Below, one piece after another: positions 1 to 6,666 of a stretch of 12,860 bases of DNA. The DNA is from JAERML01 sp035687895 (GTDB lineage: Bacteria; Bacteroidota; Ignavibacteria; UBA10030; UBA6906): the NCBI GenBank assembly GCA_035687895.1, contig DASRUE010000004.1, forward strand, positions 1-12,860, read 5' to 3'. Numbering within the stretch: position 1 is the first letter of the stretch; every line of letters starts with the position of its first letter. The translations under genes and the position numbers were made by a program. The notes under the pieces were generated by a model. It was not told where the DNA came from. It did not search any database and was given only the letters and a program-made list of their open reading frames with translations.

Positions 1-1
1 G

Positions 2-2332
2 GGCGAAACCGGACCGTGCGGACCATGTTCCGAGATTCATATTGATCTGACCCCTGACATGTCCGGCGGAAAGTTGGTGAATGCAGGCGATGCGCGAGTG
101 ATGGAAATCTGGAACCTCGTGTTCATCCAGAACAACCGGAACGAGAAGGGAGAGCTTGAAAGCCTTCCAGCGAAACACGTGGACACCGGCTTGGGCTTCG
201 AGCGTGTCTGTGCCGTGCTGCAAGGAAAAAGCTCGAATTACGACACCGACGTCTTCATGCCGATCATCAGCGCCATTGCGCAGGCTGTAGGCAAAGCGTA
301 CACCAGCAAGCTCGACTCCCCCACCGATATTGCCATGCGGGTCATCGCAGACCATATCCGGATGCTGACGTTCTCTATCACGGATGGGGCAATACCGGGG
401 AACGAGGGGCGGGGATACGTCCTCCGGCGCATTCTCCGCCGCGCTGCTCGATTCGGAAGGAACCTCGACATGCGTGAGCCGTTCATCTACAGGATTGGCT
501 CCTCCGTCGTTGACTCGATGGGCAAAGCATTCCCTGAGATTGTGGCCAAACAGGCACACGTGGAGAAGGTGATCAAAGCCGAAGAGGAAAGCTTTAACGC
601 AACACTCGACCGAGGGTTGGAGATCTTCGAATCGGTCGTCGAGCGGATCGGTCATTCCAAAGTTTTCCCCGGAGAGGATGCGTTCAAGCTGTATGATACG
701 TTCGGCTTCCCGCTTGACTTGACGCAGTTGATGGCTGAGGAAAAGGGACTGAAAGTTGACGTCGGCGAGTTCACAGAGTTGATGGATGGACAAAGAGAAC
801 GGTCTCGAGTCGGGAACAGCTGGGTATTGAGGAACGGGAATAGTGGCCTTGAGGTTGCGCTCAGCGAAACCGCCGAGGCATTTACATCACGTTTCGTCGG
901 TTATGATGAGAGAACCCTTGAAATCGACACTGTTGCTTTGACCACATTAGAAAATCCAAACGGAGGGTCCCTTGAGGAGAGAGGACCGTACTTGATCCTT
1001 GACGAATCTCCTTTTTATGCCCAATCGGGTGGTCAGGTGAGTGACACTGGAGTCTTGAATGTGGAGGGTCGGTCCCTGCCAGTCGTTGACACCAAGAAAA
1101 TCAAGAATGCATATTTTGTTCTGGTCGACAACCGCCAGCCAGATTCAAAGCACGTCGAGTTTGCCTTGTCCGGACGAACCATGCCTGTTCACGTTGCGGT
1201 GGACAAACAACGCCGCCTCAACATCCAGCGCAACCACTCCGCCACGCATCTTGTCCATGAAGCATTGCGTCGTGTCCTCGGTACACATGTGCATCAGCAG
1301 GGATCACTCGTTGCACCGGACCATCTCCGGTTCGATTTCCCTCACTTCGGCAAGATTACTCCGGAGGAGATCAAGGCGATTGAGGAGATGGTGAATGAGA
1401 AGATCGCTGACGACATCTCGGTGTTCACTGAAGTCGATATGCCGATTGAGAAAGCGAAGAAGATCCCGAATGTGAAGATGTTCTTCGGCGACAAGTATGG
1501 CGACATCGTGCGCGTGGTCTTCATCGACGAGAAGTACAGCGTGGAGTTCTGCGGCGGAACGCATGTGAAGAACACCAGGGACATCGGCCTTTTCAAGATT
1601 GTCTCCGAATCGAGCATTGCCAGCGGCGTGCGGCGCATCGAGGCAGTCACCGGAGTGGGTGTGCAGCGGTACATCAATGACCAGCTGGCCAAGGTAAAAC
1701 ACGTGGATGGCCAGCTTGCGCGTCTTATCGAAGAAAAGGAAATGTTGGAGCGTGAGTTGAACAAATACGCCCGCAAAGCCGTCACATCGCCACGGCCGAC
1801 CCTCGGTGCGGTCTCCCTCCCGTCCAGTCAGTTAGAGTCCATCACACTTCTCGAACGCGCGTTGGAAGAACGGGAAAAGACCGTTGAGCGGGTTGCAAAG
1901 CAAACAAGCGATCTGAAAAAAGAATTCAGCAAACATAAGGTCAGGGAAGTTGCCGGCGGAATTGACGATCTTGTCGCAAAAGCAACAGCGCTCGACGGGT
2001 TCAAGGTTGTTTCGTCAAAAGTAGATGCGTCCGACATGGATGAACTGAAGAGGATCGGCGACACGCTCCGGTCCAAACTGGGAAGTGGCGTTGGTGTTCT
2101 TGCCAGCGTGATCGACGAGAAGGTTGCGCTGGTCTGTGTTGTTACTGACGACCTGATAAAAGGAAAGAACCTCCAGGCCGGTAAGATCGTTGGTGAAATG
2201 GCAAAGCAACTCGGCGGCGGTGGGGGCGGACGACCGCACCTGGCAACGGCCGGAGGGAAAGATGTCCACAAGCTCGATGACGCTCTGGGCCAAACGCTCG
2301 CTATTATTCAGGCAATGCTTTCGAAACCCTGA
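2..2332 (+). CDS. alaS: Alanine--tRNA ligase, 5'-truncated by the window edge
   Basis: Attaches alanine to tRNA-Ala in the cytoplasm and edits mischarged Ser/Gly-tRNA. The reading frame is open from base 2, and the ATG at 59 is internal: the codons before it encode GETGPCGPCSEIH, a hallmark of the AlaRS catalytic domain, so the true start lies left of the window (roughly 150-180 residues missing). Order seen: end of the aminoacylation core with the KHVDTGLGFER segment; tRNA-recognition region; editing domain with zinc-type motif HSATH (about 1235-1249) and CGGTH (about 1550-1564); coiled-coil-rich region; C-terminal DHHA1-type domain with a Gly-rich run followed by RPHLA (about 2213-2245). 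All key motifs are intact, and the 776 visible codons put it at the long end for the family. gmhA follows after 25 bases on the same strand, with no obvious terminator between them. Confidence 0.97.
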   Translation, partial: GETGPCGPCSEIHIDLTPDMSGGKLVNAGDARVMEIWNLVFIQNNRNEKGELESLPAKHVDTGLGFERVCAVLQGKSSNYDTDVFMPIISAIAQAVGKAYTSKLDSPTDIAMRVIADHIRMLTFSITDGAIPGNEGRGYVLRRILRRAARFGRNLDMREPFIYRIGSSVVDSMGKAFPEIVAKQAHVEKVIKAEEESFNATLDRGLEIFESVVERIGHSKVFPGEDAFKLYDTFGFPLDLTQLMAEEKGLKVDVGEFTELMDGQRERSRVGNSWVLRNGNSGLEVALSETAEAFTSRFVGYDERTLEIDTVALTTLENPNGGSLEERGPYLILDESPFYAQSGGQVSDTGVLNVEGRSLPVVDTKKIKNAYFVLVDNRQPDSKHVEFALSGRTMPVHVAVDKQRRLNIQRNHSATHLVHEALRRVLGTHVHQQGSLVAPDHLRFDFPHFGKITPEEIKAIEEMVNEKIADDISVFTEVDMPIEKAKKIPNVKMFFGDKYGDIVRVVFIDEKYSVEFCGGTHVKNTRDIGLFKIVSESSIASGVRRIEAVTGVGVQRYINDQLAKVKHVDGQLARLIEEKEMLERELNKYARKAVTSPRPTLGAVSLPSSQLESITLLERALEEREKTVERVAKQTSDLKKEFSKHKVREVAGGIDDLVAKATALDGFKVVSSKVDASDMDELKRIGDTLRSKLGSGVGVLASVIDEKVALVCVVTDDLIKGKNLQAGKIVGEMAKQLGGGGGGRPHLATAGGKDVHKLDDALGQTLAIIQAMLSKP

Positions 2333-2357
2333 CTTCCCACTTTATTGATGATCAAGC

Positions 2358-2963
2358 ATGGCACACCTACCGCTCACCATTCTCGCCCGACAGGCGTATA
2401 TCCAGGATGAGCTTGCCGCGAGCGCTGCAACGAAGACAAAGATCTTTGAGCAGTGTACCGACAAGATCATCAAGGGCGTTGACATCATCATCCGCGCGTT
2501 GAACCAGAAGAAGAAGCTCCTCTTCTGCGGCAACGGCGGCAGCGCGGCCGACTCACAGCATCTTGCCACCGAGTTCATCATCCGGATGAACCCCGCCATT
2601 AAACGTCCCGGTATTCCCGCGATCGCCTTGACCACCGACTCCTCGATGCTGACGGCGGGCGCGAACGATCTTGGGTACGACAACGTCTTCGCGCGCGCCG
2701 TGGAGGCTCTGGGCAACGAGGGAGATGTCCTCATCGGGATCAGCACAAGCGGCAAATCGGAAAGTGTCAACCTCGCGTTCAAGATGGCGCGATCCAAAGG
2801 GCTAGCAACCATTGGACTTCTCGGGAAGGGCGGGGGCACATCAAAGGATTTAGTGGATCTCGCGATCATCGTCCCTTCCAGCGATACCCAGCGAATCCAG
2901 GAAGGGCATATTACCATCGGCCACATCATTTGTGGACTGGTGGAGCGCGAGATGTATGGGTAG
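2358..2963 (+). CDS. gmhA: D-sedoheptulose-7-phosphate isomerase
   Basis: Converts sedoheptulose 7-phosphate to D-glycero-D-manno-heptose 7-phosphate, the first step toward activated heptose for LPS core or other surface glycans; cytoplasmic. The 201-residue length is close to the family norm (about 190-200). It is a single SIS domain with the signature CGNGGSAADSQH (57-68), the phosphate-binding STSGKS (129-134) and TQRIQEGH (177-184). By alignment with E. coli GmhA the zinc ligands would be H68, E72, Q181 and H189, with matching spacings, so it looks catalytically intact. The start codon has only a weak ribosome-binding site upstream. The gene lies between alaS and a sugar phosphotransferase (18-base gap), which supports a surface-polysaccharide role. 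The other heptose genes (hldE, gmhB, hldD) are not in this window. A DnaA-associated DiaA-type SIS protein is the main alternative, but the motifs favour GmhA. Confidence 0.93.
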   Translation: MAHLPLTILARQAYIQDELAASAATKTKIFEQCTDKIIKGVDIIIRALNQKKKLLFCGNGGSAADSQHLATEFIIRMNPAIKRPGIPAIALTTDSSMLTAGANDLGYDNVFARAVEALGNEGDVLIGISTSGKSESVNLAFKMARSKGLATIGLLGKGGGTSKDLVDLAIIVPSSDTQRIQEGHITIGHIICGLVEREMYG

Positions 2964-2981
2964 CACAACCCGGCAACCCTG

Positions 2982-4412
2982 ATGCCAGTCAGCAAGTCAC
3001 GACGCGGCGATTTCCTCATTCCGTTCCTCACTGTTGTCTTCGACAGTGCGGCTATCGAGTTTTCCTTCCTCTTTTCCTACTGGCTCCGATTCCAGAGTTC
3101 TCTGTTTGAATACCTCGGCTACGTCCGCGAAGAGGTACCGCCTATCGAGGGATACTGGATCGGTTCCTTGTTCATTGTCCTTGTATGGCTCGGCCTTTTT
3201 AACGCACGGAAGATGTACGGTGCGCGGCGAAGCGTGAGCCTGTCCGACGAGCTGATCAATGTGATCAAAGTGGTAAGTCTTGGCATGCTCGTGGTGATGA
3301 GCGCGGCGTTCTTTTACCGCGACTTCTCCTACTCCCGCGTAGTCTTCGGTCTCCTCTGGGCCACTTCGATTACCACGATTTTCACCGGACGGGCAGCCGT
3401 ACAGTGGTTCGAGCGACGCCTTTACAGGAAAGGCCGTCATCTTCAATATGCCGTCATTATTGGCAACGAGACGCTTGCAGATCAGGTGTACACACGACTT
3501 AATGCCCACCCGACGTTCGGCTTTTTCGTCGTCGGGTACTTTGGTGACTCCCCGGCTCATGATGAGCTCGCTCTTTCCAAGGCGGAGTACCTGGGCAGGA
3601 TTGCCGACGCGGCGCGCTACATCAAAGACGAGAACATCGAGTTGGCGTTCCTCGCTGTGCGTGCTCAGGACCATCAATCGTTGTTCGAACTGATCGCCGA
3701 CTGTGAAGGAGTCAATGTCGAGTTCATGATGGTGCCGGACGTCCTCGAGATTCTGACCAGCCAGGTAAAGGTAAAGGAGCTTGAAGGCATTCCCTTCCTC
3801 CGGATAAAGACCATTCCCCTCACCTGGTGGGGACGTGTCTCGAAACGCGCGTTCGACCTCGCCGTTTCGGGAGTCCTCCTTCTTCTTTCATCTCCTCTGT
3901 GGTTGCTCATTATAATCGCCATCAAACTTGATTCAAAGGGACCGATTGTTTTCACACAAGAGCGCATAGGCATGGATGGAAGGCGGTTCATGATGTACAA
4001 GTTTCGTTCAATGAGAGTCGGGGCAGATCAGGCGGACGATCAGGCCGGACTTGGCATCAAGAACGACCCGCGGCGCACCAGACTTGGCGTGTTCCTGAGG
4101 AAGTTGAGCCTGGACGAGTTACCACAGCTCTACAACGTCTTGAAAGGAGATATGAGTCTCGTTGGTCCTCGTCCAGAGAGGATGCGGTATGTGGAGGAGT
4201 TCCAACAAGTCGTCCCTAAGTACCTCGACCGCCACCGGATGAAAACGGGCGTTACCGGATGGGCGCAGGTCAATGGTCTGCGTGGAGATACCTCGATCGA
4301 GGAACGGATCAAGTACGATTTGTTCTATATCGAGAACTGGTCCCTCGCGTTTGACGTCAAAATACTGTTGCGCACAGTCAAGGCCGCATTGACGACGAAG
4401 GAGGTGCACTAG
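2982..4412 (+). CDS. Undecaprenyl-phosphate sugar-1-phosphate transferase (WcaJ/WbaP type)
   Basis: Starts exopolysaccharide or O-antigen repeat synthesis by moving a hexose-1-phosphate from a UDP-sugar to the lipid carrier undecaprenyl phosphate at the inner membrane. At 476 residues it has the full long architecture: about four N-terminal helices (roughly 11-33, 58-73, 97-113, 119-135), a soluble Rossmann-like CoA-binding-type domain (about 150-262), a membrane hairpin (about 291-315) and the C-terminal bacterial sugar transferase domain. The catalytic part shows KRAFDL (288-293), YKFRSMR (339-345), the Asp-Glu dyad in SLDELPQL (D378, E379), GPRPER (395-400) and GWAQVNGLRGDTS (426-438). The acceptor pathway is clear, but the sugar (Glc, Gal or other) cannot be read from sequence. 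It sits 18 bases after gmhA and 2 bases before a small membrane protein, so it is probably co-transcribed with both. Confidence 0.94.
   Translation: MPVSKSRRGDFLIPFLTVVFDSAAIEFSFLFSYWLRFQSSLFEYLGYVREEVPPIEGYWIGSLFIVLVWLGLFNARKMYGARRSVSLSDELINVIKVVSLGMLVVMSAAFFYRDFSYSRVVFGLLWATSITTIFTGRAAVQWFERRLYRKGRHLQYAVIIGNETLADQVYTRLNAHPTFGFFVVGYFGDSPAHDELALSKAEYLGRIADAARYIKDENIELAFLAVRAQDHQSLFELIADCEGVNVEFMMVPDVLEILTSQVKVKELEGIPFLRIKTIPLTWWGRVSKRAFDLAVSGVLLLLSSPLWLLIIIAIKLDSKGPIVFTQERIGMDGRRFMMYKFRSMRVGADQADDQAGLGIKNDPRRTRLGVFLRKLSLDELPQLYNVLKGDMSLVGPRPERMRYVEEFQQVVPKYLDRHRMKTGVTGWAQVNGLRGDTSIEERIKYDLFYIENWSLAFDVKILLRTVKAALTTKEVH
4398..4406 (+). promoter_or_regulatory. Strong Shine-Dalgarno for the small membrane protein
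   Basis: AAGGAGGTG lies 8 bases before the ATG at 4415 and inside the last codons of the upstream phosphotransferase gene. It is a near-perfect match to the anti-SD and fixes the start of the 100-residue ORF, showing that this small gene is probably translated. Confidence 0.8.
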
Positions 4413-4414
4413 CC

Positions 4415-4717
4415 ATGATTCCTCTGCTCGTCTTTTACGTCCACGTTATCGCCATCGCGGCCATGTTCACCAAGCGGTGGCAGGACGAAGGGTTGACCGA
4501 AGGGATTCTTGCGGTATTTTTTATGGGCCTGATTTTTTTTGTTGGATGGTCGATCAGCTCCTACATTTTGAAGTTTTTTATGGAGCAGGAGGGGCTGGGG
4601 CTTTTTCTGGACAGAGATGCTGCATCATTACTCTTGCTCACCGCAGGCGAAGCGGTGTTGTATTACTATTATTTCCGTGGAGAGGAAAAGAATGGAGCGG
4701 AGGTAACGGGAGAGTAG
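4415..4717 (+). CDS. Small three-helix membrane protein of unknown function
   Basis: I do not recognise a named family. The 100-residue product has three hydrophobic segments (about 2-19, 29-54 and 68-88), a short charged loop between the first two (KRWQDEG, 20-26), a short acidic linker near 56-67 and a hydrophilic acidic tail. The start is well supported by a strong ribosome-binding site 8 bases upstream. Only two bases separate its ATG from the stop of the sugar phosphotransferase, so translational coupling is likely and a role in the same polysaccharide pathway is plausible, for example as an accessory membrane subunit; this is inference from position. The gene is visibly more T-rich than its neighbours and contains T runs of 6 (4517-4522) and 8 (4533-4540), but the frame is intact. 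Its stop lies 5 bases from the stop of the convergent TonB-like gene. Confidence 0.75.
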   Translation: MIPLLVFYVHVIAIAAMFTKRWQDEGLTEGILAVFFMGLIFFVGWSISSYILKFFMEQEGLGLFLDRDAASLLLLTAGEAVLYYYYFRGEEKNGAEVTGE

Positions 4718-4733
4718 AACTCCTACCGGAGTT
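4718..4733. terminator. Possible short hairpin between convergent stop codons
   Basis: The stem AACTCC / GGAGTT (6 bp) with loop TACC lies exactly where the two converging operons end, overlapping the last codons of the TonB-like gene. No clear U-tract follows on either strand, so it is a weak intrinsic-terminator candidate. It could act on both strands only with help from transcript collision or other factors. Confidence 0.3.
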
Positions 4734-5499
4734 GAAAGTTAAAAGTGACCAGGCCGGTTTGATCGCGCTGAGGGGACGACTTCCGAAGAGCCTCGAACTT
4801 CCACAGCCGCACTTCCTTCATGGCTGCTTCCTCCAAACGGGTGTTCCCTTTCTGCGCAGGCTTCAGGCTCTTCACGCTTCCATCAGGCTGCACGGCAATC
4901 TCAATCTTGATTTGCGCCTCTACATTCACTCCTTCCGGATAGACCGGAAGAGCTCCGCTGATTTTCTTTCTTGTCCCTCCGTCGCTCCACTGCATCGAAA
5001 CGGAAACGGACTTCCCGACGTCGGCCCCACTTGTGCCCGTCGCCATCGGGTCGGCGATATCTCCTACACTCTCTCCCCTGCCCGGAGTGGTGAACTTCTC
5101 TTTGGAGCCCAGGCCAATCCCACCCACGCGGTCCTTCTTACCCTTTGAATTCTCCGCAACGGCAACTCTGTTGGCCCTGGGACGGTCATCTACATCGAGC
5201 TTTTTGCCAACAGGAACGTGAATCACTTCATTGTCATTGTTGAAGGTTCGCTCCGGGAGATCCATGGCGTGGTTCTGCTTGATCAGTGGAGCCGATACAC
5301 TTCCTTCGGTCCCAGCCAACGATGGGCGGGCCGGCGTGGAGGTGGAAATATTGGCAACACTCCCCCAGCTCACCTCAATGAACTCCGGTTCCGTCACCGT
5401 TATATCGAGGTTCCAGAAGAAAAAGAGCAGCCCGACACTAAGATGGAAGATGACCGAGCCGATCCAGCCTTTCGTATCTTCTCGCCGCAAATCTATCAT
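4723..5499 (-). CDS. TonB/TolA-like energy transducer
   Basis: Probably carries proton-motive energy from the ExbB/ExbD pair across the periplasm to an outer-membrane partner. It is a 258-residue protein: a short cytoplasmic N-terminus; one transmembrane helix (about 12-29) carrying S15 and H19 in GSVIFH, the same Ser-x3-His spacing as the S16/H20 motor-contact residues of E. coli TonB; a low-complexity periplasmic linker (about 45-175) that is less Pro/Lys-rich than classical TonB; and a C-terminal TonB-type domain with the pattern IAVQPDGSVKSL, then LEEAAMKEVRLWKF, and a final FNFQL strand. An in-frame GTG at 5502 directly precedes the chosen ATG and is an equally possible start. Neither has a clear ribosome-binding site, and exbD ends 8 bases upstream, so coupled translation is likely. 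It is last in the seven-gene operon. Whether it works like TonB (transport) or TolA (envelope constriction) cannot be settled from sequence. Confidence 0.88.
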   Translation of the reverse strand: MIDLRREDTKGWIGSVIFHLSVGLLFFFWNLDITVTEPEFIEVSWGSVANISTSTPARPSLAGTEGSVSAPLIKQNHAMDLPERTFNNDNEVIHVPVGKKLDVDDRPRANRVAVAENSKGKKDRVGGIGLGSKEKFTTPGRGESVGDIADPMATGTSGADVGKSVSVSMQWSDGGTRKKISGALPVYPEGVNVEAQIKIEIAVQPDGSVKSLKPAQKGNTRLEEAAMKEVRLWKFEALRKSSPQRDQTGLVTFNFQLR

Positions 5500-5507
5500 C
5501 ACAGGGT

Positions 5508-5915
5508 TTATTGGGCGTTGAGCGGGACAGTGGCAATCATGAACCTGGTCGCGCCCACAGCCTTGGCAACGTCAATCACTTGCACTGTATTTTGCAGCGT
5601 GACCGTCTTGTCCGCCTTGATTACGACGACTTTGTCGCGGTCATTATTGAGCGCTCCTCTGAGCTTCTGGCCAAGGTTCTCCAGCGTGACCTGCTCGTTA
5701 TTAAGAAAGAGCTGTCCCTTTTCCGTGATAGTGACCGTCAGATTCTTGTCGGTTTGTGTTTCACCAGTCTCCGCGCGCGGAAGCTGGACCTTGATACCGG
5801 GCTGGATGACAAATGAGGACGAGAGAAGGAAGAAGATAAGCAGCAGCATAACGATGTCCGTCAGCGAGGAGACGCTGAAGTTGGTCAGGAGCTTGTTCTC
5901 GGATTTGAACCGCAT
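5508..5915 (-). CDS. ExbD/TolR family proton-channel subunit
   Basis: Inner-membrane partner of the adjacent ExbB/TolQ protein; together they use the proton gradient to drive a TonB or TolA protein. The product is 135 residues: a short cytoplasmic N-terminus, a single transmembrane helix (about 18-36) beginning SLTDIVMLLLIF, and a periplasmic domain. D20 matches the essential membrane Asp of ExbD/TolR (Asp25/Asp23 in E. coli). The start at 5915 is preferred over the in-frame ATG at 5960 because an AAAGG-type ribosome-binding site lies 8 bases upstream, the family normally has only a short tail before the helix, and the longer form would overlap exbB. Only 4 bases separate it from the exbB stop. 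The ExbD versus TolR split is not decidable by eye. Confidence 0.93.
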   Translation of the reverse strand: MRFKSENKLLTNFSVSSLTDIVMLLLIFFLLSSSFVIQPGIKVQLPRAETGETQTDKNLTVTITEKGQLFLNNEQVTLENLGQKLRGALNNDRDKVVVIKADKTVTLQNTVQVIDVAKAVGATRFMIATVPLNAQ

Positions 5916-5919
5916 GGAG

Positions 5920-6624
5920 TCAACCTTTCTTCCGGAAATACTGGTCATCGTCAAAGGCAAGGGCCGGCGAGGCGGAGCGTTCTTCTTGCACCTTCAGCGG
6001 TGGATTATCCGGGATTCGGCGTTCCAAGAGATCCAGAAATTCCGTCGTGGTGACTTCCATCTCATGAACAAACCGGGCGACGCGAGTGACAAAGAAGTTA
6101 TACAGTGCATATGCGGTAATGCCGACCACCAAGCCGAAAACGGTGGTCACAAGCGCTTCCCAGATACCCCCGGCCAGGTCGGAGGGATTCACGCTGCCGC
6201 TGAGGCTCTCGATCCTTTGGAACGCGCTCACCATGCCCGTCACCGTTCCAAGAAACCCGAGCATCGGAGCAATACCTGCGATGCTCGCAAGCAGGGATAT
6301 TCTTTTCTCGAGGTTGTAGACTTCCACCCTTCCGGCATCCTCCACTGCAAGCCGAACTTTCTCGTCACCCTGATCATGCTTTACAATCCCGCGCCGGATG
6401 ATATTTGCAATCGGGGCATCCTTCTGCGAACAAAACGTCAGTACCGCGGTCACGTCCCCTTTCTGGAAGATACTCCGCACTTTCATCATGAATTGCCCCA
6501 CATCCAACTGTGCTTTCCTCAGTACCAGGAAGCGCTCAATGGCTACATACGCGGCCACCATGGAGCACAGCAGGATGGGATACATGATGACGCCACCCTT
6601 CATGAACATTTCCAGAAGATTCAT
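5920..6624 (-). CDS. ExbB/TolQ/MotA family proton-channel subunit
   Basis: Forms the inner-membrane stator-like channel that works with ExbD/TolR and a TonB/TolA transducer. The product has 234 residues and three transmembrane helices: about 10-29 (GGVIMYPILL onward, typical ExbB N-terminus), 108-136 and 154-179. The second and third carry the family segments GFLGTVTGM and EALVTTVFGL, with the conserved polar Thr residues that line the proton path. A long cytoplasmic loop lies between the first two helices. The start at 6624 is chosen over the in-frame ATG at 6657 because a strong GAGGAGGAG sequence immediately precedes it. It follows the HU-SPOR gene after 42 bases, the longest gap in the operon, and is followed by exbD after 4 bases. 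Confidence 0.94.
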   Translation of the reverse strand: MNLLEMFMKGGVIMYPILLCSMVAAYVAIERFLVLRKAQLDVGQFMMKVRSIFQKGDVTAVLTFCSQKDAPIANIIRRGIVKHDQGDEKVRLAVEDAGRVEVYNLEKRISLLASIAGIAPMLGFLGTVTGMVSAFQRIESLSGSVNPSDLAGGIWEALVTTVFGLVVGITAYALYNFFVTRVARFVHEMEVTTTEFLDLLERRIPDNPPLKVQEERSASPALAFDDDQYFRKKG

Positions 6625-6626
6625 AA

Positions 6627-6635
6627 CTCCTCCTC
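6627..6635 (-). promoter_or_regulatory. Strong Shine-Dalgarno for exbB/tolQ
   Basis: GAGGAGGAG on the minus strand lies just upstream of the ATG at 6624 and decides that start over the longer frame beginning at 6657. It is the strongest ribosome-binding site in the right-hand operon, suggesting that the motor genes can be translated independently of the upstream HU-SPOR gene. Confidence 0.75.
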
Positions 6636-6646
6636 TACGTGAATAC

Positions 6647-6663
6647 GATCCGATCATCGAATC
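6647..6663 (-). other. Imperfect palindrome in the gap between HU-SPOR and exbB
   Basis: GATTCGATGATCGGATC on the minus strand is nearly self-complementary about position 6655, with one G-T pair. It lies in the 42-base gap just upstream of the exbB ribosome-binding site. It could form a short RNA stem or be a protein site, or be chance. No U-tract follows it. Confidence 0.25.
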
Positions 6664-6666
6664 GCG

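Noticed and set aside
59..61. ATG at 59 as the start of alaS
   Set aside because: The same frame stays open to base 2 and encodes the GETGPCGPCSEIH motif, so this Met is internal to a gene cut by the window edge.
2213..2232. G-rich run as a possible G-quadruplex element
   Set aside because: It encodes the conserved Gly-rich segment at the AlaRS C-terminus, so the protein sequence explains it.
1304..2293. Several minus-strand frames of 90-147 codons inside alaS
   Set aside because: They are shadows of the strongly conserved AlaRS frame, with compositions typical of antisense translation and no motifs.
2342..3031. A 229-codon minus-strand frame opposite gmhA
   Set aside because: gmhA carries all of its catalytic and zinc-ligand motifs. 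The opposite frame has no family features.
4477..5148. A 223-codon + strand frame running across the convergent junction
   Set aside because: It overlaps the small membrane gene in another frame and runs antisense to the TonB-like gene. There is no ribosome-binding site of the quality seen at 4398, and no domain.
5916..5960. Longer ExbD beginning at 5960
   Set aside because: The extra 15 residues overlap the exbB end and are not ExbD-like. The ATG at 5915 has a better-placed AAAGG site.
5218..6642. A 474-codon open frame on the + strand opposite exbB, exbD and tonB
   Set aside because: It lies antisense to three genes with clear family motifs. Its translation lacks recognisable domains and looks like a reversed-frame product of moderate-GC coding DNA.
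6625..6657. Longer ExbB beginning at 6657
   Set aside because: The extra 11 residues are not family-like and would place the strong GAGGAGGAG site inside the coding region. The 6624 start has ideal spacing to it.
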